Below, piece after piece: positions 35,198-47,400 of a stretch of DNA of 64,000 nt. Made by a program: the position numbers and the translations under genes. The stretch lies in the NCBI GenBank assembly GCA_026168455.1, contig JANSJX010000037.1, forward strand, positions 108,761 to 172,760, given 5' to 3'. The notes beneath the pieces were generated by a model. That model was not told the origin of the DNA and did not search any database. It saw only the letters and a program-made list of their open reading frames with translations. Each line of letters begins with the position of its first letter. Position 1 is the stretch's first letter. This DNA is from Theocolax elegans (taxonomy: Eukaryota > Arthropoda > Insecta > Hymenoptera > Cerocephalidae).

Positions 35198-36335
35198 TAC
35201 CCTTAACTTTTCAATTTAAAGAAAATAAAAATGTGACTTTTCGAGATATTCAAGAAAGGAGGAGTAAAATTCGTTTTTTTCCAAATTTTGACAGACTTCT
35301 ACCCTTAATAACGATCCTCTTAATTATTATTATTATTATTATTATTACTATTATTATAATTATTATTGTTAAAGTACAAAAAATGTTGTTTTTTAAAACA
35401 AATTAAAGGTTTATTTCTTTGGTAACGTAAAAAGTGTCGATTTAGTCTTTGAAGAAAGTTATTCTTAACGAGAATTGCAAATGTACATTGCACTAATTTC
35501 CAATATTAGTAATATAAACACAATATTTAAATAAATAATATTAAACTAGCTAAAATCCTCACTCGCTCACGCTCGCTCGCTGAAAAATCATTACATAATA
35601 GATAATATTAAATTAAACTAAAAAAATATTTTATTATTTAACTACATTCAAATATTATTTATTAAATTGTACCCATGTAGATTTATTATCATATGTATAA
35701 TAATTAATGAATTTATTATTATTATACGATGAATTAAAATGATAATATTAAAAAAATAGAAAATATCTATAAAAATAATTATTTTTGTATGAAATAGAGT
35801 TTAATTATTATTGCAATAGCACTTTTCATAAAGGAATTATTATTGATTTTTATTGTCATGTGATATGTGTACATCCTTTGCAAATAATGTTTTATTTATT
35901 TAGCAGTACTTATTAATTTGTGTGTTATTGGTAATTTGGTAATAGCACTTTTTATACACTGAGAAAAATATTATAATAAATATTAAAATAATCTATATTA
36001 AAAATTACTGTATTGTATAGGAAAGTGTGACATCTCAGCAATATAATAATTTTTGCTATGTTATATAGTAAAATTTAGATATAATATCTTTTAATATCCA
36101 ATATCGTAATTTTTGATATTCAATATAGTAATTTTTATTATATAAGTCAGCAAATTTTATTATTCAATCTGGTATTTTTTGAATGCGAATTTAAGGAAGT
36201 AAAAATGAATTATATTTTGTTTTTAATTAATTCGAAATAGAGTGTATATATTGGGGGAATTCCTTTTGTCAATTAAGTACTACAGAAACATTTAATATTT
36301 GGAGATTTAATTATATACTATTCTTACGCAGTTGA
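35045..36335 (+). repeat. Duplicated block X, copy 1
   Basis: Near-identical to 39860-41165. It begins inside the transposase fragment (GTTGGAGCATTTCCG) and ends …TTACGCAGTTGATCG. It includes the TA-element end, a 175-bp repeat piece, a (TTA)n microsatellite (about 35323-35370), a CTCGCTCACGCTCGCTCGCT block near 35563 and tandem TATAGTAATTTTTGATATTC-like units near 36080-36150. Differences from copy 2 are mostly one-base indels. Confidence 0.95.
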
Positions 36336-37154
36336 TCGGAAAATGTAGGGTTTTCTCTTTAAAATTAGGAAAACGGATAAACCGTAACAATAATAATTTC
36401 TTCTTTTCAGCATATTAACTATCAATCAATTCGACTTTGGTGAGGTTCAAGCTTCTGACGATGAATGTTGAGATTTACAGTGTGCTGAGAGGGCACTGAG
36501 AAAGCTGAGAATACTCCTATCTCCTTAACATCCAAAACAGTAGTGCCACATATTTTCTTCCCAATTTTATTATGTCATATCCCTAAAACTATCACATTTT
36601 TAACAATTCTAAATAATCAACAACGGATGGCCGGATATTAATTTTTATCATTACTAATAAAAATTTTAATAATTTTAAGTTGATCCTCACGAAAAGTGAC
36701 AGTGCTGGAAATATATGAAAAAAAACCTTGGAAGGATTATTATTTGCAACCTGTGTAATGGCATTTTAAAAATTCAGGAATACATCCAATTTACGAGCCA
36801 CATATCCAAACTCATCATTCAGAAATCAAATTAGAAGGTATCAAGGATTCAAATTTAAATACTAATAAATCGGCACAAAAACGTAAAATGGTAAAAAACT
36901 TATAGTAATTATTACTTACTTAAAACTACGTATACAATTGTTAATTAAAAAATATCTTACACAGTCGACTTCAATGATCGTAGAAAGTAATTTTAAGAAA
37001 TCTGAAGATCAAGAGAATGAATCATTCGAATGTTCTAGTACTTCTAGCTCCAAATCGTTGAAGCTAATTCAAAACTGAAAAAGTGGAATTAAAAAGGTGC
37101 AACCTACGCAGCTGAAAGTGGACACAGTATTTGAAAATCAGAAATCATTTAGAG
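36336..37154 (+). pseudogene. 5' part of a hAT element, BED-like remnant and first exon end
   Basis: Near 36750-36815 a Cys-x2-Cys segment (ICNLCNG) followed by an H-x-H-like pair (TSHISKLI) resembles a decayed BED zinc finger, the usual N-terminal DNA-binding domain of hAT transposases; stops interrupt it. Just before 37154 a readable frame (…VQPTQLKVDTVFENQKSFR) ends at a donor AGAG|GTATGT. It joins in phase to the acceptor TTTTAG at 37244. TIRs of the element were not found. Confidence 0.45.
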
Positions 37155-37244
37155 GTATGTACATAAAAATAAATTTTAAATTAGCTTGCAATAATTGTAA
37201 GTATATTTTATTAATAAATTTATAATTAATCGATTTCATTTTAG

Positions 37245-38781
37245 ATGGAGTAAAAGCCAATGGACTACTTAACCGAATTCTGTTTATGGTCGCAAAAGAT
37301 CAAATGCCGTATAGTTGCGTAGAAAAAATTGGTTTTCGAACCTTACTGAATTATGCTGCACCACTGTATGAGATACCCTCTCGAAAAACCATCACTTTAA
37401 AAATGGAGGAAAAATATGAATGTTTTTCAAATATTGTCAAAGATGACCTATCCAAAGTAAAATATATTACATTGACGACTGATGCGTGGTCCGATACCTT
37501 AAATAACGTCGGTTATTTGGGCGTGACGTGTCATTTTATAAATAATTATGAAATCCAGTCTATTAATATAGGCGTAACAGAATTAAACGATCACCACACT
37601 TCAGACAACTTAAAAAAATGGATACTAGGAATTGTTACAGATTGGAAATTGAATATGGAATCGATTGTAGCAATAGTTTCCGACAATGCTGCAAACATTA
37701 AAAAAGCTCTAAAGGACGCTTTTGGAGAAGAGAAATATTTAGATTGCCTGGCACATACGTTGAACCTGGTTCCAACAGCTGTACTTAGTTCCGATGATTT
37801 TAAACCAATTTTAACAAAAGTTAAAGATATTGTAAGATTTTTTAAACATTCAAATAACGCGTCAGATAGGCTTCGTGAACTAACAAAAGAAAGACTAATC
37901 CAAAGTGTAGAAACGCGCTGGAACTCGGAGTATCAAATGTTAGACAGATTCATTTTACTTTCAGATAAGGTAGCTTCAATATTGTTACAATTACCAAAAT
38001 CGCCTACAATGTGTAATGTAGATGAAATGTTTAGTATAAAAGAATTAATTAATCTATTAAAACCCTTTGCTGATGCGACGGCCATTATCAGTGGACAAAA
38101 TTATATTACCGGAAGTCAGGCAATTCCTATTATTAAGATTTTAGAAAAGGAGATTGAAAACAGTAACGTGAGTACAGCTGTAGGCGTAAAGTTCAAACTA
38201 AAACTAACGGAACAATTTAAAAACGTTTTGAGAATATTGAAAAGAAATCATTAATAGCCATGGCAACTTTATTAGATCCCAGATTCAAAAAACTGTATTT
38301 TAAAAACAAACTAGCTTGTGCTGAATCTATTAATAAAATTTCGAAGCACTTACGGAACGCATATGCAGATTCGTCACCGTCACGAAGTGATTTAAAAAAT
38401 ATTGATGAAGCTCCAAAGGAAAAATCAGCAAGTAGTGATGACTTCTGGAACTACCACAAAATACTACTTCAAGAAAACCAAGCTCAACAATTAGAAAATC
38501 GGAGCAAATCAGATATGCCACAAGAATGAAGTATTATCTACAAGAATCACCAATCTCTAAGGATTGCGACCCTCTATTATTTTGGAAAAGGCCATTCAAG
38601 TTCAACATTAGCTGATTTAGCTATCCGATACCTGACCATCATAGCGACATCAGTACCATCGGAACGTTTATTTTCTACTGCTGGCTTGATTTTATCCCAA
38701 AATAGAAATCGCTTAACCAGTGAACACTTTCAGCAGCTGCTGTTTTTAAATTTATTGCCCTTAAAATATTGGACATTATAA
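37245..38781 (+). pseudogene. hAT-family transposase (ZBED-like), frameshifted
   Basis: The main frame (to 38254) carries hAT RNase H-like core signatures: LTTDAWSD (first catalytic Asp, about 37480), SDNAANI and CLAHTLNL (second Asp and insertion-domain region, about 37680-37760), and ETRWNSEYQML (about 37910-37935). The frame breaks near 38216-38230 (short A and T runs), continues in another frame with IAMATLLDPRFKKLYF, breaks again near 38515-38525 and near 38600, and ends with the hAT C-terminal dimerisation signature (ATSVPSERLFSTAG…NRNRLTSEHFQQLLFLN) up to a TAA at 38781. The domain order is complete for a hAT transposase of this class. Inactive as read; some breaks may be sequence error. 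Confidence 0.9.
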
Positions 38782-38897
38782 TTATAACTTTCAAATTATA
38801 ATATTTTATATTATTTTTGTAAATCGTTTGTAAAAAGTAAATATTGTAATGTATAAAAAGTAATAACTAAAATAAAGATAATATTAATTCAAATTAT

Positions 38898-39806
38898 ATC
38901 GATATTTTATGAACAAAAAAAACCATAAATTAAATTATTTTCGCGACGTTTCGATGGATATTCTCCATCCTCATCAGGCCATACCTTTTATTGAGAAATA
39001 TAAAAAAATTAAAAACAACATTTTTTACATATAATATTTAGCCTAATAACTTACTGTTTCGTCAATAATAATACATAGTAGTTAGCACCATACTACTCAA
39101 CAGCATCTCTGACATGTCGCACTATAATTAAAAACAAGAGTAAGCAAATAGTTATATTTCAACTTTTTACTCGCACAAAGATGAGGTTAACTATAATTTA
39201 CCTTTCCTCTTTATATTTGCCATAATCAACAATTAACCATTAATAAATAATTAATAATGTTTCTTTGATTAAAAAAATAAATAATTAAAAAACAACACAT
39301 AATAAAAATACATAGAAAAAAGCAAAAAGCAGTTAAAAACACAAATATAGACGCTAACAAATATATCACAGACGGTTATTAGAAAAACAATTCAAATCAT
39401 CACGACAATACCCAGAGACACCTGAACAATTAATTGTGTAATCACAGGTATCCCACGGAGTAAACCGCGAAAATTCAAATTGGTTGAAATGTAAAAATTT
39501 GTTAATTATTTCAACATTATAATTTTTACTTAATCTGTACAGTTATGGAAAATAGGAACGTTAACTATAATGGTTACCGTTTTTTGTTTGTTATATTTTT
39601 TAAAATTTTTCAAAAATAATTTTTACAAATTTATTAATAATTAACAAATTTTTACATTTCAACCAATTTGAATTTTCGCGGTTTACTCCGTGGGATACCT
39701 GTGATTACACAATTAATTGTTCAGGTGTCTCTGGGTATTGTCGTGATGATTGAATTGTTTTTCTAATAACCGTCTGTGATATATTTGTTAGCGTCTATAT
39801 TTATGT
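38898..39806. repeat. Inverted-repeat element with hammerhead-like motif, copy 1 (right arm truncated)
   Basis: Same sequence as 41346-42275: starts TTATATCGATATTTTATGAA, runs through the hammerhead-like motif (38946-38980), the CACAGGTATCCCACGGAGTA turn region and the beginning of the inverted arm. It stops at about 39806, where the second copy continues. So ~430 bp of the right arm, including the second hammerhead-like motif, is missing. Confidence 0.9.
38946..38980 (-). ncRNA. Hammerhead-ribozyme-like core, copy 1
   Basis: On the minus strand the order is CTGATGA (38971-38977), a GATGG/CCATC stem with a 7-nt loop, then GAAAC (38948-38952) and GTCGCG. This is the order CUGAUGA - stem II - GAAA of a hammerhead. 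There is one extra G between CUGAUGA and the stem compared with the canonical core, and I find no obvious stem I partner or cleavage-site strand upstream. Activity is therefore uncertain. Confidence 0.4.
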
Positions 39807-39859
39807 TTTTTAATTATCGATACATAGAAATCGATATTTTTTATGAAATATCGCCATCC

Positions 39860-41165
39860 CTAGTTGGAGCATTTCCGCATTTTAAGAAAAAGTGTCCTTT
39901 TTTCCAGAATTGGATAATTATGATAGTATTCCTGATGAGCAAGGTAAATAAACCGGAATTATCCCGGCTAGTCGACTTGGTCCTACGACGATCGGTCGCC
40001 GATAATCCAGGGACCTACCCTTAATCTTTCAATTTAAAGAAAATAAAAATGTGACTTTTCGAGATATTCAAGAAAGGAGGAGGTATAAATTCGTTTTTTT
40101 TCCCAATTTTGACAGGACTTCTACCCTTAATAACGATCCTCCTAATTATTATTATTATTATTATTATTACTATTATTATTAATTATTATTGTTAAAGTAC
40201 AAAAAATGTTGTTTTTTAAAACAAATTAAAGGTTTATTTCTTTGGTAACGTAAAAAGTGTCGATTTAGTCTTTGAAGAAAGTTATTCTTAACGAGAATTG
40301 CAAATGTACATTGCACTAATTTCCAATATTAGTAATATAAACACAATATTTAAATAAAATAATATTAAACTAGCTAAAATCCTCACTCGCTCACGCTCGC
40401 TCGCTGAAAAATCATTACATAATAGATAATATTAAATTAAACTAAAAAAATATTTTATTATTTAACTACATTCAAATATTATTTATTAAATTGTACCCAT
40501 GTAGATTTATTATCATATGTATAATAATTAATGAATTTATTATTATTATACGATGAATTAAAATGATAATATTAAAAAAATAGAAAATATCTATAAAAAT
40601 AATTATTTTTGTATGAAATAGAGTTTAATTATTATTGCAATAGCACTTTTCATAAAGGAATTATTATTGATTTTTTATTGTCATGTGATATGTGTACATC
40701 CTTTGCAAATAATTGTTTTATTTATTTAGCAGTACTTATTAATTTGTGTGTTATTGGTAATTTGGTAATAGCACTTTTTATACACTGAGAAAAATATTAT
40801 AATAAATATTAAAATAATCTATATTAAAAATTACTGTATTGTATAGGAAAAGTGTGACATCTCAGCAATATAATAATTTTTGCTATGTTATATAGTAAAA
40901 TTTAGATATAATATCTTTTAATATCCAATATCGTAATTTTTGATATTCAATATAGTAATTTTTATTATATAAGTCAGCAAATTTTATTATTCAATCTGGT
41001 ATTTTTTGAATGCGAATTTAAGGAAGTAAAAATGAATTATATTTTGTTTTTAATTAATTCGAAATAGAGTGTATATATTGGGGGAATTCCTTTTGTCAAT
41101 TAAGTACTACAGAAACATTTAATATTTGGAGATTTAATTATATACTATTCTTACGCAGTTGATCG
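39860..41165 (+). repeat. Duplicated block X, copy 2
   Basis: Direct copy of 35045-36335, beginning GTTGGAGCATTTCCG and ending TTACGCAGTTGATCG. It repeats the transposase-fragment end, TA-element end (TA at 40016-40017), (TTA)n run near 40145 and all AT-rich spacer sequence. Single-base indels distinguish it (for example CGATCGTCG vs CGATCGGTCG, GAGGAGTAAAA vs GAGGAGGTATAAA). Confidence 0.95.
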
Positions 41166-41395
41166 CAATTTTTATTCACTCGCATATATTTATTCATTAC
41201 ACTTATTAGTCACAAACTTAAATATTATTTCAATCACTATCATTGCAATACGCTGAACGGAAGATACATTTTCGTATAATAACTAAATATCTTGTTATTA
41301 ATAATTAATTATTTCGTCCATGTAATTGTATTTTAGAAAGAAGGTTATATCGATATTTTATGAACAAAAAAACCATAAATTAAATTATTTTCGCG

Positions 41396-41430
41396 ACGTT
41401 TCGATGGATATTCTCCATCCTCATCAGGCC
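41396..41430 (-). ncRNA. Hammerhead-ribozyme-like core, copy 2 (left arm)
   Basis: Same core as copy 1: minus strand CTGATGA (41421-41427), GATGG/CCATC stem, GAAAC (41398-41402), GTCGCG. Same extra G after the CTGATGA block. Confidence 0.4.
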
Positions 41431-42623
41431 ATACCTTTTATTGAGAAATATAAAAAATTAAAAACAACATTTTTTACATATAATTATTTAGCCTAATAAC
41501 TTACTGTTTCGTCAATAATAATACATAGTAGTTAGCACCATACTACTCAACAGCATCTCTGACATGTCGCACTATAATTAAAAACAAGAGTAAGCAAATA
41601 GTTATATTTCAACTTTTTACTCGCACAAAGATGAGGTTAACTATAATATTACCTTTCCTCTTTATATTTGCCATAATCAACAATTAACCATTAATAAATA
41701 ATTAATAATGTTTCTTTGATTAAAAAAATAAATAATTAAAAAACAACACATAATAAAAATACATAGAAAAAAGCAAAAAGCAGTTAAAAACACAAATATA
41801 GACGCTAACAAATATATCACAGACGGTTATTAGAAAAACAATTCAAATCATCACGACAATACCCAGAGGACACCTGAACAATTAATTGTGTAATCACAGG
41901 TATCCCACGGAGTAAACCGCGAAAATTCAAATTGGTTGAAATGTAAAAATTTGTTAATTATTTCAACATTATAATTTTTACTTAATCTGTACAGTTATGG
42001 AAAATAGGAACGTTAACTATAATGGTTACCGTTTTTTGTTTGTTATATTTTTTAAAATTTTTCAAAAATAATTTTTACAAATTTATTAATAATTAACAAA
42101 TTTTTACATTTCAACCAATTTGAATTTTCGCGGTTTACTCCGTGGGATACCTGTGATTACACAATTAATTGTTCAGGTGTCTCTGGGTATTGTCGTGATG
42201 ATTTGAATTGTTTTTCTAATAACCGTCTGTGATATATTTGTTAGCGTCTATATTTGTGTTTTTAACTGCTTTTTGCTTTTTTCTATGTATTTTTATTATG
42301 TGTTGTTTTTTAATTATTTATTTTTTTAATCAAAGAAACATTATTAATTATTTAGTAATTGGTTAATTGTTGATTATGGCAAATATAAAGAGGAAAGGTA
42401 AATATTATAGTTAACCTCAATCTTTGTGCGAGTAAAAAGTTGAAATATAACTATTTGCTTACTCTTGTTTTTAATTATAGTGCGACATGTCAGAGATGCT
42501 GTTGAGTAGTATGGTGCTAACTACTATGTATTATTATTGACGAAACAGTAAGTTATTAGGCTAAATAATTATATGTAAAAAATGTTGTTTTTAATTTTTT
42601 TATATTTCTCAATAAAAGGTATG

Positions 42624-42662
42624 GCCTGATGAGGATGGAGAATATCCATCGAAACGTCGCGA
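42624..42662 (+). ncRNA. Hammerhead-ribozyme-like core, copy 3 (right arm)
   Basis: Plus strand CTGATGA (42626-42632), GATGG/CCATC stem with loop AGAATAT, GAAAC (42651-42655), then GTCGCG. It is preceded by AAAAGGTATGGC, which would be the 3' strand of stem I; a matching GCCATACC is not present just upstream. Confidence 0.4.
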
Positions 42663-42731
42663 AAATAATTTAATTTATGGTTTTTTTTGTTCATAAAATA
42701 TCGATATAACCTTCTTTCTAAATATCTTGTT

Positions 42732-43300
42732 GTTTCTTATATATAATTGACACATTTTTGAGCATTTGCGAGAAGAACTGGAAAAATAGAAAATTTTATA
42801 CACGCCACCTATTGGACGAATGGAGTAATGAAAATAGTCTTAAATTAAAAAGTCGTCTCAAAACAATTAAATACTGAAAAAGAAATGAACATATACGCGT
42901 ATATAAAATATTTCTACAATACTTATTATACAAATTTTAATATATGTAGTATATACATTTCACTATATATGATGTAAGAACTTTTGTTATTTTGATATTA
43001 AAATTTGCTATTTACGTAAGATTGATTATAACATTACATATTAAATATTGTAAAACTTTATTTTATAAATTTTATAAAATAAAAAAATATAGTATAAATA
43101 GTTTAATAATTTTTGTCTATATATATAACTAATTTATATAAAAACTCAACCAAATAATTAAATATTGATCATACATATATAATTATAATTTATTTATATA
43201 TTAGGTAGTTTATGTTATTATGTATTATGGTATTTATAGTATTTATGGTATTTATGTTATTTATATTATTTTATTACTATTTATTATTATTTTTATTATT
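42732..43300. other. AT-rich stretch, nothing recognised
   Basis: Simple ATT/TTTATGTTA-type low-complexity sequence near 43205-43300. No gene. Confidence 0.5.
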
Positions 43301-43304
43301 ATCT

Positions 43305-44080
43305 ACTGGAACGCACATTACGAAATTAAAAAAAAAATTAATTTCTTCCTGTAGATGATGTCCAGGTCATTACTATTACCTCCAGGTTATCGCGGCATCA
43401 TCTACTGATAAGCTCATAACAAAATTAAAACAAAAATTAATTTCTTCCTGTAGATGATGTCCAGGTCCCTTATGTTACCTCCAGATCATCGCGGCATCAT
43501 CTACTGGAACGCACATTACGAAATTTAAAATAAAATTAATTTCTTCCTGTAGATGATATCCAGGTCCCTTATGTTACCTCCAGAACATCGCGGTATCATC
43601 TACTGGAACAAACATTACGAAATTAAAAAAAAAATATTCCCTACCTGTTGATAATGTCCAGTCCTCCATGTTACCTTCAGTTATAACTGATCGAGATAAA
43701 CAAATAAATAATCGAGTTAAATAATCGAGGTTTTTTTATAAGAAAGTTAAGCATTATTTCTAATTAATCCCTGTGGTTCCGCGATCACTTTCATGAAAAA
43801 AAATTCATTTTTTCGAAAATTCAAGAGAGATAAGAAGAGTTACAAAATCAAAAGTCTGCCTGTACGAACGTACGAACGTACGCTCAGACTTAAACTTTTA
43901 AACCATTCGTCATCGGCGGGGCAATATCTACTGAAAGACCTATTACGAAATCAAAAAAAAAATTTTCTTCCTGTAGAAGATGTCCAGGTTCCTACTGTTA
44001 CCTCCAGGTCGACGGGGCAACTTCTACTGAAAGACTTATTACGAAATCAAAAGAAAAATTTTCTTCCTGTAAAAAAACAC
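43305..44080 (+). repeat. Minisatellite, ~100-bp unit, 5-6 copies
   Basis: Copies begin near 43309, 43396, 43496 and 43597 with ATCTACTGG-like sequence and contain TTACGAAATT, an A run, TTCTTCCTGTAGATGATGTC and CCAGGTC…TTACCTCCAG. After a ~220-bp gap two more copies lie at about 43920-44080 and read open for ~100 codons (43793-44101), giving a repeated LLKDLLRNQKKNFLPV peptide. I regard that as incidental: the earlier copies do not keep the frame. Confidence 0.85.
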
Positions 44081-44313
44081 AAAATTTTAAAAAAAATTTG
44101 AATGGAAATTACCATGTTAATTTTTGTGAATTTTTTCTCTTTCTTTAAATTATCATAACTTTTTACAAAATTAAAGGCCATAAAAATGCTACAGACCATT
44201 TGAAAGGTATTGCTTCAAGCTTTCTTTTAGACTTTTGGATAAAAAAATCAATTGTGGCGCACTTGCACTTTTTTTGAGTTGAATATTGACATGTAGTTTA
44301 TATAACATTCACC

Positions 44314-44497
44314 TTTTTTTTTTATTATTATTACTTTAACGTCGCTCTTTTTATGCTCCCAAACCGGTGCTAATCAGCGACGGAGGTCATACGATGTCTT
44401 GGTGAAAAAAGCACTTGTTGAAAATACATTCGCCAGTGGTGCTTGTATCAATCGGCCGGGGCCGGGAATCGAACCTGGGATCTCCAGATTACGAGCC
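44314..44497 (-). mobile_element. tRNA-derived SINE, 5'-truncated, reverse orientation
   Basis: Read on the minus strand: starts inside the tRNA-like head (GGCTCGTAATCTGGAGATCC), B box GGTTCGATTCC, body with ACAAGCACCACTGGCGAATG, 3' part CCTCCGTCGCTGATTAGC and GAGCGACGTTAAAG, then an ATT-rich stretch and a tail (T run 44314-44323 on plus). It sits at the 5' breakpoint of the BEL/Pao element. Its first codons are fused in frame to the BEL frame only by chance. Confidence 0.85.
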
Positions 44498-47400
44498 AAA
44501 GGTACAAAAATTAATATAAATATATCAAGTTTATGTAGCACGAATGTTTTTCTTAATAGCAGTGAAATAGTAAACTTTCAAATCATCGGTTCTTTTGATA
44601 AACATTATATCAAGCGTGCAGTTACGGCAAATAACTTAAATTTACCATTGCAGACAATAAATGCAAATTTGATAAGATTTGTAGATCGACAAATAAATTT
44701 CGAATCAAATAATATATCTTTATCTTCATATTATAATGCTCAAGTTAAAATTTTATTAGGACAAGATAATTGGGAACTCATAGTAACGCGAGATTTAAGA
44801 GAAATAAAAAATTCGCAATTAGCATTATCAAAAACTCTATTAGGTTGGTGTTTACACGGTCGCACAACATTAATTTATCAATCAAAAAATAGTATATGCA
44901 CAATAGGAGAATCACTTTTTACGTATAATTCTTTACAATCCGATCAACTAAATTCAAACGACGTCTCACTTGATAATTTAATGAAACAATATTTTGAAAT
45001 TGATTTACTTGGAATAAATAATACTTTTAAACAAAACAATTTACATGATTTTGCTATTCAAACGTTAGAAAAAACGAGTAAATTTAAAAATAAATTTTGG
45101 GAAACAGGTTTACTATGGAACCAGAAATTAACTCCTTCTTGTGATAGTTATCAAACTGCAAGAAAAAGATTAACTCTGTTAGAAAAACGGTTAGATCGCG
45201 ACACAGTATATGCAAGTTTATATTACAAAGAAATGCAACGGTTTGTCGATCTTGGTTACGCCGTAAAAATAGACGAAAAGAAACTTAGGCCGCGTGTTTG
45301 GTATTTACCGCACTTCGGCGTGCACAATGTAAACAAGCCGAACAAAATACGACTTGTATTCGACGCAGCGGCTAAGACGAACGGTATCAGTTTAAACGAT
45401 CAGCTCGAGACTGGTCCCGACTTATTACAATCTTTACCCGGTATGTTGATTCGTTTTCGGCAATATGCAGTTGCATTTAAAGGCGATATATCGGATATGT
45501 TCTTACGAATAAAAATTAGAGACGATGATAGAGGCGCCCAGAGATTTTTATGGCGTGGCAAAGATAGAAATAAGGAACCCGATATTTACGAAATGACAGT
45601 TTTAATTTTCGGTGCGAGATCATCGCCGAGTACTGCAATTTATATAAAAAATAAGAATGCACAACGTTTTACTAAAACAAAACCTGACGCTTGCGAAAGT
45701 ATTATTAACGATAGCTATATGGATGATTATTTATGCAGTCGGAAGACTTTAGCCGAAGCTAAGAATCTTATACACGATGTAAAATTGATAAATGCCGAAG
45801 CAGGATTCGAAATGCATAGTTGGGCATCTAATATTTCTTCAATTTTCCCAAATATACCAAATGAAACTTTAAAGAAAAACAATGAAATGCGATTGTGCGA
45901 CCGGGGAGGAGAAAAGGTTTTAGGACTTTTCTGGGACACAAATAGTGACGTTTTAAAATTTAACATTGAACTCGCTAAAATTCCGAAAGAAATTATAAAT
46001 GGGAATAAAAAACCGACCAAACGAGAAGTATTACGAGTAATCATGTCGGTATTCGATCCACTCGGATTAATTGCACCTTTTACTTTAAAATCAAAAATCT
46101 TAATGCAAGAGATATGGCGTAGCGGTATAAATTGGGACGACTCAATTCGCGACGAAGAAAACGTAAGATGGCTTGCATGGATTAAAAAATTAGAAAATTT
46201 AAAGAATTGCTTTGTTCCGAGATGTCTTACACCAAAACCTTTCAAACAGAGACTGCTCAACTTCATATTTTTTGCGACGCGAGTTTAACAGCCTACGCAG
46301 CAGCGGCATATTTACGTATCAAAATTCCAAATAGACCAGCTCACGTTTCTTTGATAATGGCCAAAAGTAGAGTTGCACCATTGAAACAATTATCTGTACC
46401 GCGCTTAGAGCTGCAAGCAGCTTTACTTGGAGCAAAATTAAGCAAATTATTATGCGGCGAGATTAAAATTAAAATTTCAGAACGATTTTTATGGTCCGAT
46501 TCAGCAACAGTTATTTACTGGATAAAATCCGATCCGCGAGTACGTCAAATATATGTTGCTCATCGATTAAGTCAAATCTCTGATCTTACGATAAGTTCGG
46601 AATGGAAGTGGGTACCTTCGAATCAAAATCCAGCTGATGATGCGACGCGTTTTACCAATGATGCTTTATTTACAAATGCTAGATGGTTTATTGGTCCTGA
46701 ATTTTTGCAAAAATCCGAAGCTTATTGGCCTAAACAAAAGACATTAAGTAAAGAAGAACAATCTAACATTAAGAAAATGGAATTGAAAAAAGCATTTGTT
46801 TATTCGATTTCAACAACGTCAAATAATTTTTCATTACCTTTAAAATTGTTAGGTTGGCGAGGGTTAAATGTTATTGCACGTCGTGTACGTAATATTTTAT
46901 AAATGGAAAAATATAACAAAAAATTATACGCCTATTGAAGAAATAAATGAAAATGATCTTTACTGGTATCGCGTGATTCAATCAGATTGTTTTGGACAGG
47001 AAATAAACTTATTAAAAAATGGTAAATGCATTAACAAAAATAGTAGAATTGCAAATTTGCAACCTTTTCTTGACGATAAACAAATTTTAAGATCGCGCGG
47101 AAGAGCGACTTTAGCACATAATGATGAATTTAACAACGAACCGATAATTCTAGATAGTAAACATTTAGCAAGTAAATTATTGATAGCCGAATATCATAGG
47201 CGTTATTTTCATGCTAGCAATAATACTGTATTGAACGAACTTCGACAAAAATATTTCATTGTTGGACTGAGAAACGCGTTACGATCGTTTATAAGCAAAT
47301 GTTTAGTGTGTCGTTTACGTAGAGGAAAACCTCAGAATCCGTTAATGGGCGCCCTTCCATTGGGTCGTGTAGCATTTAAACAAAGATCTTTTAGTTATTG

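Larger units (their letters stand above)
41297..42717. mobile_element. Long inverted-repeat element, complete copy, with terminal hammerhead-like motifs
   Basis: Arms from about 41333 (TTTAGAAAGAAGGTTATATC) to about 41960 pair with about 42090-42720, around a ~150-bp centre that has no ORF. Arms are near-identical. Each arm has the hammerhead-like motif close to its outer end, pointing outwards. A 14-bp direct repeat CTAAATATCTTGTT occurs at 41283-41296 and 42718-42731 and may be a target duplication, though ~36 bp separate the left copy from the arm start. Penelope-like retroelements are known to carry hammerheads and inverted terminal structures; no RT or GIY-YIG coding is present here, so family assignment is inference. 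Confidence 0.7.

Noticed and set aside
35190..35215. Pogo and the TA-flanked element having chosen the same target position in the 175-bp repeat
   Set aside because: The flank after the second element aligns to a different part of the repeat unit than the pogo flank.
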